A stretch of 64,000 nt of DNA, taken from positions 62,001-126,000 of the forward strand of contig CAJNDS010002194.1 in NCBI GenBank assembly GCA_905221605.1. The letters are read 5' to 3'. Made by a program: the position numbers and the translations under genes. This DNA comes from Symbiodinium natans (Eukaryota; Sar; Dinophyceae; Suessiales; Symbiodiniaceae). Positions 30,710 through 40,173 of the stretch are shown in pieces; within the stretch, counting starts at the first letter, position 1; every line of letters begins with the position of its first letter. Below the pieces are notes generated by a model, which had not been told where the DNA came from, searched no databases, and was given only the letters and a program-made list of their open reading frames with translations.

Positions 30710-30778
30710 CATGTGAGGCCGGTGGTGCGGAAGTTCAACGGAAAGCCGGTGCCTGGCTTGGCCATGCTCGGCTTACGG
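30710..30778 (+). CDS. candidate coding exon with GA donor
   Basis: After CCTCCCAG it reads HVRPVVRKFNGKPVPGLAML, then GLR; border CGG|GATTTAAG, with a GT at 30786 as the alternative. Confidence 0.5.
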
Positions 30779-30982
30779 GATTTAAGTACCTAGGGTTTAG
30801 TAGGGCTTAGGGTTTAGGGTTTAGGGTTTAGGGTCTACAGGGTTTAGGGTTTTGGGGCAGGGGCTTTGTTCGGGTTTAGGGTTTAGGGATTTGGGCTGAA
30901 GAGGTCCCTTACACATGCTGCATATGGGGTTTGCCAAAGTAAAGCAAGGGAACCCTGGTCTCCAATTTCATTCAAAATGCAG

Positions 30983-31053
30983 ATGCATTTACAAAACGCG
31001 TTTGGGTATCAGCATTCGAAATGGCCGAAGACATTGTATCATCTGTTGCGCAA
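30983..31053 (+). CDS. candidate coding exon in AT-rich region
   Basis: After AAATGCAG it reads MHLQNAFGYQHSKWPKTLYH, then LLR; donor GTATGTTG. The phase joins the exon at 31289. Confidence 0.5.
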
Positions 31054-31288
31054 GTATGTTGTATTTATTTCACTAATTCCCATTTTTTAGACCAATCTTG
31101 TATAATATCAAAGGAACATTTAATGTATGTGCATTATGTTGTTTCAAAAATTTTGCGAAACATATAGTTGTTTAGGTCTAAGCGAACGTTTTGATATATT
31201 AGAATTAAATGTAAAAGTTAGAAGTAGTTTTGTTGAACACACAAAATATGTGTATTCTGTTTACTAACTTTTCAACATGTATATTCAG

Positions 31289-31353
31289 ATTCCCATCACC
31301 ATCTTCATCATTGAGCATCTCCATTGTTTTTCTTCTAAACTACTCCATTGAAA
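31289..31353 (+). CDS. candidate coding exon
   Basis: After TATTCAG it reads FPSPSSSLSISIVFLLNYSI in phase with 30983-31053; donor GTTTATT. The 235-nt intron between them is strongly AT-rich, unlike the telomere-type introns. Confidence 0.45.
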
Positions 31354-31533
31354 GTTTATTTATTGCTTTTCAGAATGAAATATGAAATCAACATGTTAGT
31401 TCAAATAGTATGTTAATAATTAATTAAGTGAAATAGCTTATGTTAATATATTGAACGTATATGTAAAGCACAAAGGAATGTTCCAAAACACATATTACTT
31501 TTGTGGTGGTTCTACGGGCAGTATAGCACATAG

Positions 31534-31610
31534 AGGAAGCCATGTGCTGTTGGGGTTTGGCTGTGGTTGGGCGGACATACCGCCGGCTGTGGTGACTTCC
31601 TGCAACCGTA
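31534..31610 (+). CDS. candidate coding exon
   Basis: After CACATAG it reads GSHVLLGFGCGWADIPPAVV, then TSCN; the border is just before GGTGGGG. Confidence 0.45.
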
Positions 31611-31689
31611 GGTGGGGTTCTTGCACCTGGTCGGGGTGGCACAGGTGGCATCGACCTAGAGCCGTGCGAAGGTTGCGCTGATCTTACTT

Positions 31690-31995
31690 TGCTTATCATG
31701 AACCCCGAGTAGGAGACGTGGCATCGGGCGTTTGGTTTTTTACCGGGGAGTGAAGAGCTCAGAAATGGCATAGCAGGGGGTTGCAGAAGGAGCTGAGCAG
31801 TTTAGGGTTCAACAAAGGGTTGGGTTTCGGATGCATTAGTTTTAGGTCAAGGCTGCGGGTTATGCTCCGAGCATGTCTCGCCCATGGCGCCCATCTCCCC
31901 AACTCTCTACGGCTCATGGTACTTATGAAACAGTTATAACTGTAATTATAACTGTACGTATACCCATATTAGGGCACTTAAGGGGCTTACAAGTG
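31690..31995. other. no gene called; short AT palindromes
   Basis: Contains AGTTATAACTGTAATTATAACTGTA near 31932; no island with good borders. Confidence 0.4.
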
Positions 31996-32099
31996 GGTTG
32001 AGGGTTTAGGGTTTAGGGTTTAGGGTTTAGGGTTTAGGGTTTAGGGGTACAGATCTACTTGGCTCGTAAGTACCATGAACCTCTGAGTAGCTCTCTCAG

Positions 32100-32144
32100 G
32101 TTCTCGTCGAAAAGGAGCCGGGCTGGGCTTTTGCTGGGATTTCG
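32100..32144 (+). CDS. candidate coding exon
   Basis: 15 codons VLVEKEPGWAFAGIS between CTCTCAG and GTTCAGG. Confidence 0.5.
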
Positions 32145-32259
32145 GTTCAGGCATTTAGGGCAGCCCTAAACCCTAAACCCTAAACCCTAAACCCTAAACC
32201 CTAAGCCCTAAACCCGAAACTCGGAGCCCTTCGGCCCTAAATCTGCGGCCGCGTTTCAG

Positions 32260-32343
32260 GGCTTTGTTTGGGCTGAGGGAGCTGAGGGGAGGAGCCTAGC
32301 CGCACCTTCTCCGGCACAAAAACCAAGAATTCCCTGCACCTAA
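32260..32343 (+). CDS. candidate exon, possibly terminal
   Basis: After GCGTTTCAG it reads GFVWAEGAEGRSLAAPSPAQ, then KPRIPCT and TAA; no GT border, so terminal or non-canonically spliced. Confidence 0.45.
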   Translation, partial: GFVWAEGAEGRSLAAPSPAQKPRIPCT

Positions 32344-32531
32344 CCCTGAACCCTTAAACCCGGAACCCCAAACCCCTAGACCCTAAAGCCCAACTAATCC
32401 CCTGACCCTAACCCTAAACCCTAAACCCTAAACCCTAAACCCTAAACCCTAAACCCTGAACCCTGAACCCTAAACCCTGAACCCTCAACCCTGAACCCTG
32501 AACCCTAAGCTCCAGAACGAGTAACTGACAG

Positions 32532-32612
32532 GAGAGCGCTCGCTACGGCGATCTGGCCCGTGGATTCGTGGAGCTGGCTGTGGCATCTTGCCAGCATGCA
32601 CATGGCTCTTGG
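32532..32612 (+). CDS. candidate coding exon with GA donor
   Basis: 27 codons after CTGACAG, reading ESARYGDLARGFVELAVASC; border TGG|GATTTTGGGG. Confidence 0.55.
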
Positions 32613-32699
32613 GATTTTGGGGTTAAGGGGTTTCGGGTTTAGGGTTTAGGGTTTCGGGTTTGGGGTTGAGGGTTGCGGGTTCAGTGATGAGAGTTTCGG

Positions 32700-32775
32700 G
32701 TTTACGGTTTCGGGGGTTTCGGGCGTTTCGGGGGTTTCGGGGGTTTCGGGGGTTTCGGGGGTTTCGGGGGTTCAG
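32700..32775. repeat. GGGTTTCGG nonamer repeat
   Basis: About seven tandem units of a 9-bp heptamer derivative. Confidence 0.85.
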
Positions 32776-32796
32776 GACTCGCGTTTTGCTTCGCAG

Positions 32797-32874
32797 ACAT
32801 GTGCTCCAGCATGCTTTCGACTCGGTTTGGTGTGACAACCCCAAAAGCAGTTGGAGGTTTGCAGTGATATTTGC
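32797..32874 (+). CDS. candidate coding exon with GA donor
   Basis: After CTTCGCAG it reads HVLQHAFDSVWCDNPKSSWR, then FAVIF; border GC|GACTTTAGGG. Confidence 0.55.
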
Positions 32875-33312
32875 GACTTTAGGGTTTAGGGTTTAGGGTT
32901 TAGGGTTTAGGGTTTAGGGTTTAGGGTTTAGGGTTTAGGGTTTAGGGTTTAGGGTTTCGGGTACCACATGAAAGGCGACTGGCCCCCGTTGTTATGTTCC
33001 TTGACTTTGAAGCCCCAGGCACTTTTAGTGGTCCTGTGATTGAGGGTGTGTTCCCCTAAGCCCGACATCCTAAACCCTAAATCCTAAGCCCTAAGTCCCA
33101 AACCCTAGATCCTAAACCCTAAACTCGAAACCCTAAGCCCTAACCCAAAATCCTACACCCCAAACCTTGCGGGTTGAGGGTTTCGGGGGCATGCGGGCTT
33201 TCGGGAGCCTTGAAACCCCCTCCGGGCGACCCAGGACTTCGTGTTTTGGGATTATATCCTGTGGTTTCGGCGGTTTTAGAACTTCGGGTTTTGGGTTTAA
33301 GGGTTAGCTTTT

Positions 33313-33410
33313 GGGATTCTCCCCCCCTTATACTAACAGCCCTTAATAGGGATGGTAGCACCCCCTACTATAGTCCCTATGAAGGGCTGTTCGTAGAAGG
33401 TGGAACATCC
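33313..33410. mobile_element. MITE-like element, family A copy 2
   Basis: 98 bp, starts GGGATTCTCCCCCCTTATAC and ends GGAACATCCC; diverged from the copies at 11822 and 44258. Confidence 0.7.
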
Positions 33411-33474
33411 CAAGTCAGCATAGCTATCCACTCCTAAGAAGCTTGGACCCGCAATGCGGTTGAGGGTTCCTCAG

Positions 33475-33521
33475 GGAGTGACGTTGTGTGCGTCAAGGTG
33501 GGGAAGTTCGGACTGAGCTGA
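33475..33521 (+). CDS. candidate terminal exon
   Basis: After TTCCTCAG it reads SDVVCVKVGKFGLS followed by TGA. Confidence 0.4.
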
Positions 33522-33672
33522 ATTCTCAACCTTGGGTTGAGGTGTAGGGTTTAGGGTTTAGGGTTTAAGGTTTAGGGTTTAGGGTTTAGGGTTTAGGGTT
33601 TAGGGAAAGCCCTAAACCTTAACAGCGAAAGCCCCCCAAGCACAACCTAAAGAACCCTCGCGTTGGGCCCAG

Positions 33673-33744
33673 GACGTGCGGGGCTTTAACCCCGTGGCAC
33701 GGGTGCTGTTGCGAAGGCAATTCTTCACCCTGAGCTCTGCGTTG
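33673..33744 (+). CDS. candidate coding exon
   Basis: 24 codons from GGGCCCAG to GTAATG, reading DVRGFNPVARVLLRRQFFTL. Confidence 0.55.
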
Positions 33745-33761
33745 GTAATGAAGTCTGGCTT

Positions 33762-33892
33762 TCCCTAAACCCTAAACCCTAAACCCTAAACCCTAAACCC
33801 TAAACCCTAAACCCTAAACCCTAAACCCTAAACCCTAAACCCTAAACCCTAAACCCTAAGCCCTAAGCCCTAAGCCCTAAGCCCTAAAGCCT
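33762..33892. repeat. CCCTAAA array
   Basis: Heptamers ending in CCCTAAG variants. Confidence 0.95.
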
Positions 33893-33901
33893 AGCCCTCA
33901 G

Positions 33902-33945
33902 CCACGGACATGGAGAGCGAAGGAAGCCCGAATCCCTGGGTCGTT
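33902..33945 (+). CDS. candidate coding exon
   Basis: After GCCCTCAG it reads TDMESEGSPNPWVV; canonical donor GTAAGT. Confidence 0.5.
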
Positions 33946-33958
33946 GTAAGTAGCTATG

Positions 33959-34062
33959 ACCCTAAACCCTAAACCCTAAACCCTAAACCCTAAACCCTAA
34001 ACCCTAAACCCTAAACCCTAAACCCTAAACCCTAAACCCTAAACCCTAACCCTAAACCCGAC
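33959..34062. repeat. CCCTAAA array
   Basis: Near-pure heptamers. Confidence 0.95.
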
Positions 34063-34215
34063 CATGGTAACCCTACTTCGAACCCCAGGTATAATTACTC
34101 ATCACTCAGTGGTTTCGGGTTTAGGGAGGGTTTAGGGTTTCGGGTTTAGGCCCGTTGTAACCATGGTAACCCTACTTCGAGCCCCAGGGATAACTACGTA
34201 TGACTCGGTGGTTTC
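34060..34215. repeat. tandem duplication containing CCATGGTAACCCTACTTCGA
   Basis: Two copies of about 60 bp, starting near 34063 and 34161, separated by TTTCGGG repeats and differing at several bases. Confidence 0.75.
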
Positions 34216-34401
34216 GGGTTTAGGGGTAGGCCCGTGGGACATGGTATGTTAAGAGGATCATATTCAGGAACGTTTTTCAGATGGTCTTCTGGGCCATCCT
34301 AGATGAACCTTGAACCCCGGACCCTGAGCCCTGGTAAAGCAGAGATAACCCCCAAAAAGTACAGGGTACTTCTATCCTCACATGGTACCTGCTTCCTTCA
34401 G

Positions 34402-34452
34402 GTTGCTTGGATCATCCCCGACACCCTAACACCGAAAATGGCGTACCTCTAG
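34402..34452 (+). CDS. candidate coding exon
   Basis: After CCTTCAG it reads CLDHPRHPNTENGVPL in the frame compatible with donor GTCAGACG. Confidence 0.4.
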   Translation, partial: VAWIIPDTLTPKMAYL

Positions 34453-34608
34453 GTCAGACGATGTGTCGCAACTCCTTATTAAACCAAAAAACCCTAAACC
34501 CTAAACCCCAAATGCTTCCCTGTCCGTAACTTTTGGTGGGCTCGCAAAACCTAGTGCCCAAAAGAGAGCAACCTTAAACCCTGAACCCTAAAGCCTTCGA
34601 ACAAATAG

Positions 34609-34649
34609 CCCTTATCCAAACAACCGAAAGGTGGTGTCCGAAGCCCTAG
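34609..34649 (+). CDS. short candidate coding exon
   Basis: PLSKQPKGGVRSP between CAAATAG and GTCCC. Confidence 0.35.
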
Positions 34650-34759
34650 GTCCCTTTAGGGTTTAGGGTTTAGGGTTTAGGGTTTACCCCTAAAGCCCTA
34701 CAGGAGCCCCAAGATGGGGGAAGTGGGGTTTGAATCCCCCTAGAGCCCTCAGCCCGCAG

Positions 34760-34808
34760 GCCAAAGCCTGGAAAAACCTATTATGGGCGACCCGAAGCAT
34801 CAAAGAAC
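34760..34808 (+). CDS. candidate coding exon, 3' border uncertain
   Basis: After GCCCGCAG it reads AKAWKNLLWATRSIKEHP; no GT, possible GA donor. Confidence 0.4.
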
Positions 34809-34817
34809 ACCCGAAAC

Positions 34818-34938
34818 ATCCTAAAAACCCCAAACCCTAAACCCTAAATCCGAAACCCTAGACCCTAAACCCTAAACCCCAAACCCCAAACCCTAAACCC
34901 TAAACCCCAAACCCTAAACCCTAAACCCCTAAGCCCGA
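34818..34938. repeat. CCCTAAA/CCCCAAA array
   Basis: Mixed heptamers. Confidence 0.95.
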
Positions 34939-34962
34939 ACTCCTCCAAGTGTCCAGCTGTAG

Positions 34963-35021
34963 GCTCCGAGGCCGATTGCCCCAGTCGACGATGCAGCTGG
35001 GCCTCCTGGTGCAAGGCTCGA
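34963..35021 (+). CDS. candidate coding exon
   Basis: After GCTGTAG two frames are open (LRGRLPQSTMQLGLLVQGS; SEADCPSRRCSWASWCKA); donor GTTTCGAG. Confidence 0.45.
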
Positions 35022-35262
35022 GTTTCGAGTTTCGGGTTTTGGTTTAGGGTTTAGGGTTTAGGGTTTAGGGTTTAGGGTTTAGGGTTTAGGGTTTAGGGTT
35101 CAGCATCTCAAGTTCGAGCATTTACTAGGCCAGCAGTGTATCTAGGCAACGGAAAAAACCCACCCACCCAAAGAATCCCATAACATTAAGAAAATAGAAG
35201 GTTACTTATTTTCTCTTCGGATGCACCAATCACGCCGTAGTACCAAGCACTTAACACAAGCC

Positions 35263-35465
35263 ACACCCGGCCTTGAGGCCTTGAAACCCTAAACACCAGG
35301 CCTTGAGGCCCTGAAACCCTAAACACTAGGCCTTGAGGCCCTGAAACCCTGAAACCTAAATACTAGGCCGTGAGGCCGTGAAACCCTAAACAGCAGGCCT
35401 TGAGGCCCTAAAACCCTAAACACCAGGCCGTGAGGCCTTGAAACCCTAACCATTAGGCCCGGAAA
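35263..35465. repeat. tandem repeat AGGCCTTGAGGCCCTGAAAC (about 30 bp)
   Basis: Six or so units mixing a GGCC-rich block with CCCTAAAC; related words occur near 26190. Confidence 0.85.
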
Positions 35466-35479
35466 TCCTAAACACCTTT

Positions 35480-36420
35480 GGACGAAACGACCTTGCCCAG
35501 TAAAAAATGACCTAGCCCAGTAAAAAAATGACCTAGCCCAGTAAAAAAAATGACCTTGCCCAGTAATGACCTTGCCCAGTAAAAAAGTGACCTTGCCCAG
35601 TTAAAAAATGACCTTGCCCAGTAAAAAGATGACCTTGCCCGTAAAAAAATGACCTTGCCCAGTAAAAAAATGACCTTGCCCAGTAAAAAAATGACCTTGC
35701 CCAGTAAAAAAATGACCTTGCCCAGTAAAAAATCACCTTGCCCAGTAAAAAAATAACCTTGCCCAGTAAAAAATGACCTTGCCCGTAAAAAAATGACCTT
35801 GCCCAGTAAAAAAATGACCTTGCCCAGTAAAAAAATGACCTTGCCCAGTAATGACCTTGCCCAGTAAAAAAAAATAATCTTGCCCAGTAAAAAAATGACC
35901 TTGCCCAGTAAAAAAAATGACCTTGCCCACCTTGTAAAAAAATGACCTTGCCCAGTAAAAAAATGACCTTGCCCAGTAAAAAAATGACCTTGCCCAGTAA
36001 AAAAATGACCTTGCCCAGTAAAAAAATGACCTTGCCCAGTAAAAAAATGACCTTGCCCAATAAAAAAATGACCTTGCCCAGTAAAAAATGACCTTGCCCA
36101 AATGACCTTGCCCAGTAAAAAAATGACCTTGCCCAGTAAAAAAATGACCTTGCCCAGTAAAAAAATGACCTTGCCCAGTAAAAAATGACCTTGCCCAGTA
36201 AAAAGATGACCTTGCCCAGTAAAAAGATGACCTTGCCCAGTAACATTTTTATTGGGCAAGGTCATTATTTTACTGGGCAAGGTCATTTTTTTACTGGGCA
36301 AGGTCGTTTTTTGGACGAAATGACCTTGCCCAGTAAAAAAACGACCTTGCCCAGTAAAAAAATGACCTTGCCCAGTAAAAAAATGACCTTGCCCAGTAAA
36401 AAGATGACCTTGCCCAGTAA
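35480..36420. repeat. 21-bp satellite GACCTTGCCCAGTAAAAAAAT with inverted segment
   Basis: Roughly forty units of 20-23 bp, differing mainly in A-run length. Units flip orientation at about 36243-36313 and then resume. The same lead-in, TTGGACGAAAYGACC, occurs at the left edge and at the second switch. The long minus-strand open frames (FTGQGHF repeats) are by-products. Confidence 0.95.
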
Positions 36421-36639
36421 CTCCTTAACATTTAAATTATATATGAAAGAGAGGTTTAGGGTTTAGGGTTTAGGGTTTAGGGTTTAGGGTTCTTTTCGAA
36501 GTCTTTTGGTAGGGGGTTTTGGGGTTATAGGGTTTAGGGCTTAGTTGAGGATTTGGGACGCAGGCTTTGGGATTTACCGGTTACGGGCTTAGGATCTCAG
36601 GGTTTGGGATTTAGGTCTTCTCGAGGATCTCGGATTCAG

Positions 36640-36948
36640 GGCGTAAGGAGGCAGAGGGCAGCTTGCAAGGCACAAAGTCACAAAGAGATCAACAAGCCGG
36701 ATTCTCTAGCTCGCTGTAGGGACTTAGACGGGACTTCCATGTGTGTCTTGTTGAACTCGTACAAGGTTGTCTGTGGCCTTGTCCATAGAGCGGCCCGGAA
36801 CATTGAACGGGTTGATTCCGCAGGAACGATTTCTTCGAAGCCATTAAGCAATTCAGATATTTGCGTGTGGTTTTTTTCGAAGCATGATTGCTTGCTGCAA
36901 GTTTTGCAAGCCTTAGACTTGACATCATATGAAATCATCGTTGCTTAA
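36640..36948 (+). CDS. candidate coding segment, strand uncertain
   Basis: Plus frame open to TAA (for example INKPDSLARCRDLDGTSMCV and LLQVLQALDLTSYEIIVA). The minus strand holds an equally long ATG-started frame (36678-36938, MISYDVKSKACKTCSKQSCF) with clustered cysteines. I cannot choose between them. Confidence 0.35.
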   Translation, partial: GVRRQRAACKAQSHKEINKPDSLARCRDLDGTSMCVLLNSYKVVCGLVHRAARNIERVDSAGTISSKPLSNSDICVWFFSKHDCLLQVLQALDLTSYEIIVA

Positions 36949-37002
36949 AACTTGAGCAAGCTGAACAAAAGACTTAAGAGCCAACCCCCCTTCTCCGCAG
37001 CA

Positions 37003-37251
37003 GACCAAGGCACAAGCTTGAGACCACGAGGAGGCTCCCCGAATTCTCAAGCAAGCAGCATGAACATTTTTTTTCAATCCGACAAGACTTCGTGGCAGGC
37101 CCAATTCCCAAAAGCGCAAACCCCAAACCCCAAAAGGTCAACACGTCCTAGAGACAATTCGAGATTGGCTAGTGGGGTGGGAAGGAGCGTGAACCTAGGC
37201 GTGCTGTGGCGACCAAAAACTTTCACGACCCCAAATCTCAAAACCTCTTAG
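37003..37251 (+). CDS. candidate terminal exon
   Basis: After CTCCGCAG it is open for 82 codons to TAG, reading DQGTSLRPRGGSPNSQASSM at the start and GVGRSVNLGVLWRPKTFTTP near the end. It is continuous across two CCCCAAA units, which argues for caution. Confidence 0.35.
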   Translation, partial: DQGTSLRPRGGSPNSQASSMNIFFQSDKTSWQAQFPKAQTPNPKRSTRPRDNSRLASGVGRSVNLGVLWRPKTFTTPNLKTS

Positions 37252-37420
37252 GCTTGTCAGTTTATCCCCGTTCCAAGAACCTCTGAACCTCATTTATCGA
37301 ACCCCTCAAAAAGCCCTAAACCGCCTACACCCTAAAACCCTGAACCTAAACCCTAAACCTAAACCCTGAACCCTGAACCTCGTGTAAAACTCTAAAGTCT
37401 CGGGAGGCGTCGAGGACCAG

Positions 37421-37483
37421 GAGCTTCCTGAAGCATTTTTGGGCGTCTCGCGGCTCCGCGGGCTGGACCGCCAAGGGAGCAAG
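37421..37483 (+). CDS. candidate coding exon
   Basis: 21 codons from GAGGACCAG to GTTCAGG, ELPEAFLGVSRLRGLDRQGS. Confidence 0.55.
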
Positions 37484-37623
37484 GTTCAGGTTTGACGTGT
37501 GAGGGTTTAGGGTTTAGGGTTTAGGGATTAGGGATTTAGGGTTTAGGGTTTAGGGTTTAGGGTTTGGGGTTTGAGGCTTAGGATTTAGGGGTAAGTGTTT
37601 AGGAAGAAGAGGCCTAGGCATAG

Positions 37624-37715
37624 GCTCCTTCGCTGTCGCTGTCTTTCGTGGGTTGATGACACGGGCCTTGATTTGGGATGTCTTCTTGTGGGCCACGAAG
37701 TACGGGAAGAGAGGG
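37624..37715 (+). CDS. candidate coding exon
   Basis: After AGGCATAG it reads LLRCRCLSWVDDTGLDLGCL, then LVGHEVREER; donor GTAAGG. Confidence 0.55.
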
Positions 37716-37834
37716 GTAAGGGCCTGCTAAGATGTTTTATCGAGGAGGCGTCAGGATTTTTTTTTGTTGGGGGGGGGGGGGGCCAATCGTTTCCTTTTTG
37801 CCCCTCGGTTCGGCGCTCCTGCGTGTTCCGCTTG

Positions 37835-38237
37835 CCCTAAACCCTAGACTCAGACCCTAAACCCTAAACCCTAAACCCTAAACCCTAAACCCTAAACCCT
37901 AAACCCTAAACCCTAAACCCTAAACCCTAAACCCTAAACCCTAAACCCTAAACCCTAAACCCTAAACCCTAAACCCTAAACCCTAAAACCTAAACCCTAA
38001 CACCTAAACCCTAAACCCTAAACCCTAAACCCTAAACCCTAAACCCTAAACCCTAAACCCTAAACCCTAAACCCTAAACCGTAACCCTAAACCCTAAACC
38101 CTAAACCCTAAACCCTAAACCCTAAACCCTAAACCCTAAACCCTAAACCCTAAACCCTAAACCCTAAACCCTAAACCCTAAACCCAAACCCTAAACCCTA
38201 AACCCTGAAGCCTAAACCCTAAACCCTAAACCCTACA
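37835..38237. repeat. longest CCCTAAA array in the window (about 400 bp)
   Basis: More than fifty heptamers with a few single-base variants (CCTAAAA, CACCTAA, CCGTAA). Confidence 0.97.
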
Positions 38238-38238
38238 G

Positions 38239-38304
38239 AACTGGTCTCCTTAAGCCGAAGCCCCCGAAACCCGTCGGCATCCCCACTGTGTTCATGACCT
38301 TCTC
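38239..38304 (+). CDS. candidate coding exon, possible GA donor
   Basis: After CCCTACAG it reads TGLLKPKPPKPVGIPTVFMT; GACTAAACC follows. Confidence 0.45.
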
Positions 38305-38307
38305 GAC

Positions 38308-38440
38308 TAAACCCCAAACCCCAAACCCCAAACCCCAAACCCCAAACCCCAAACCTCAAACCCCAAACCCCAAACCCCAAACCCTAAACCCGAAACCCTA
38401 AACCCTAAATCCTAAACCCTAAACCCTAAACCCTAAGCTC
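38308..38440. repeat. CCCCAAA then CCCTAAA array
   Basis: Homogeneous block of CCCCAAA followed by CCCTAAA. Confidence 0.95.
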
Positions 38441-38468
38441 CTGCATGTTGGCCCTAAGCCATTGACAG

Positions 38469-38541
38469 GACTTAAGCCGCGGCCGCGCAGTTTCGGCAAC
38501 CGACGAATCGTTGCCAACACGTCTCTTGGCAGAGGATTGAG
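38469..38541 (+). CDS. candidate coding exon
   Basis: After ATTGACAG it reads LKPRPRSFGNRRIVANTSLG; donor GTCAGAGC. Confidence 0.45.
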
Positions 38542-38698
38542 GTCAGAGCTTAGAAAGCTTTGGGTTTAGGGTTTAGGGTTTACGGTTTAGGGTTAAGGGC
38601 CTGAACAATTAGACTAGGGTTTTGGGGGTGATTATAGTATAATTACAACGGGGCAATAAGGGAATATTATTAGTATTTATTCCGGCTGCGCTGGCAAG

Positions 38699-38752
38699 CA
38701 TGGACCTTTGCGGATCATGTGAGCTTTGGTCTTCATACCAAAGAATACGAGG
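38699..38752 (+). CDS. candidate coding exon
   Basis: After CTGGCAAG it reads MDLCGSCELWSSYQRIR; donor GTTGACC. Confidence 0.45.
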
Positions 38753-39059
38753 GTTGACCTAGGCTCGTTTTGTTTCGGGTTTTGTTCTAGTACATTCCTT
38801 GAGGTATCTTAAACCCTAAGCCCTAAAATCTTTCTAGTGCACAGGGTTGTAAAAAACCTAAAATCTCACTCTGAGACCCTCAAAACGAAGTTCGTCACAC
38901 AAAAACAACAAAGTAAGAGACCAAGGGTGGATTCTGCACCACCATTGCAACATGAGCAACTTTATTCTTAAACCTCCCCTAAATTCTATAAACCCTAAAC
39001 TCGAAACTATTGTCCCAGATCCCCTAATCAACATTTGCTGCCATCATTTCGGAGCGGAG

Positions 39060-39140
39060 ATTGCAGTGATTGCAGTGCACATTAAATTCCTGGACCTTGT
39101 TTTTCAAGACCAGTGGCCATCCATGCATAGAAGCCTTTAA
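39060..39140 (+). CDS. candidate terminal exon
   Basis: After GGAGCGGAG it reads IAVIAVHIKFLDLVFQDQWP, then SMHRSL and TAA. Confidence 0.45.
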   Translation: MAVIAVHIKFLDLVFQDQWPSMHRSL

Positions 39141-39431
39141 CCCGAACCTCAAATCCTTAAACCCCTAACCCTAAACCCGAAAACCCTAGACCCTGAAGCC
39201 TTCGACCCTAAATCCTCAACTACGGAAGGTCTCCTCCAAAGTGGGGAAGCCTCGCCACTGAGCTCCTCGGTGAATTCCCAAACCAGGGGCACCCTTTTTT
39301 TGGGGCTTGCCCTGACGAGGGTCATCGTATTTTGGGAGCGCATAAACCCTGCACCACTATTTTGGCAGATGCCCTTTTCGGGTCAAATCCCAAGCCCTAC
39401 ACCCTAAGTCATCGTGCCACCCTCGAACTAG

Positions 39432-39490
39432 TGTCGGACGCCATGGCAGTAGATGAAGCAACAAAGAGCAAACCAGCAGCATGGTGGTGA
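39432..39490 (+). CDS. candidate terminal exon
   Basis: After GAACTAG it reads SDAMAVDEATKSKPAAWW followed by TGA. Confidence 0.4.
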
Positions 39491-39616
39491 CATAATGCCA
39501 TGTAGAGTGCTTTCAAATTGTAAGAAAAGAACTCACCGTAGTCTCTTGCGCAGCCCCCAAGTCTCAAATCTCCTCAAACCCTATGGACCCCCCCCCCCCC
39601 CCTGTGGCTCCAACAG

Positions 39617-39664
39617 CCCTGGAAACCCTTTGAACCATGTGGGCTGCTACCGTATGGGCTTCGG
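39617..39664 (+). CDS. candidate coding exon
   Basis: After TCCAACAG it reads PGNPLNHVGCYRMGFG or PWKPFEPCGLLPYGLR; donor GTTTAGGG. Confidence 0.4.
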
Positions 39665-39823
39665 GTTTAGGGTTCAGGTTTCAGGTTTTCGGCGCCCAAT
39701 ACCCCGTAGCTACCCTAACACCTAACCCCAAATAGAACACTCCTGAAACTAGCAATGCTGCCAGCCCTGAAACCTCAACGTTTTCGGAGTGATCGAGTCC
39801 TCCTCACCATCTTCTTCATGTAG

Positions 39824-39903
39824 GGGCTATGGTGCTTTGCGACTTCTTCGTTTCAATCGTGTGTTGGGGGCATTAGAATGGGTGCTGGATAGATTAATCG
39901 GGC
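39824..39903 (+). CDS. candidate coding exon, voltage-sensor-like spacing
   Basis: After TTCATGTAG it reads GYGALRLLRFNRVLGALEWV, then LDRLIGR. Arginines at every third position in a hydrophobic helix (LRLLRFNRVL) recall the S4 helix of ion channels. This is one exon only, so it is a suggestion. Confidence 0.5.
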
Positions 39904-39974
39904 GTTCGGGGGTTGAAGTTTTCAGGGTTTAGGGGGCAGTGTTCCCACCCACTGCTTTTTCAAGACGTCGCAAC

Positions 39975-40083
39975 CCCCAAGCCCTAAGCCCTAAGCCCTA
40001 AGCCCTAAGCCCTAAGCCCTAAGCCCTAAGCCCCAAGCCCTAAGCCCTAATCCCTAAACCCTAAACCCTAAACCCTAAACCCC
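39975..40083. repeat. CCCTAAG then CCCTAAA array
   Basis: Homogeneous block of the CCCTAAG heptamer followed by CCCTAAA. Confidence 0.95.
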
Positions 40084-40087
40084 CCAG

Positions 40088-40173
40088 GATTTTCGCCGAG
40101 CTTTCGGCCTGCGATGCACGGGTGGCCGTGGCTCGGAGGCCGCTGGTCGGAACTCGGGCTTTGGGAACCTCAG
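40088..40173 (+). CDS. candidate coding exon
   Basis: After CCCCCAG two frames are open (IFAELSACDARVAVARRPLV; DFRRAFGLRCTGGRGSEAAG); ends at GTTTAGGG. Confidence 0.45.

Noticed and set aside
34622-34640. CAACC-GAAA-GGTGG as a further hairpin copy
   Set aside because: The stem has an A-G mismatch and flanks do not match.
35468-36301. Minus-strand open frames of 122-277 codons (FTGQGHF, LLGKVIF repeats)
   Set aside because: They are the 21-bp satellite read in its three frames; no start context, no conservation beyond the repeat, and units vary by frame-shifting A-run lengths.
39149-39343. Minus-strand coding exon over 39180-39340
   Set aside because: Open in several frames on both strands, with no consistent pair of splice borders.
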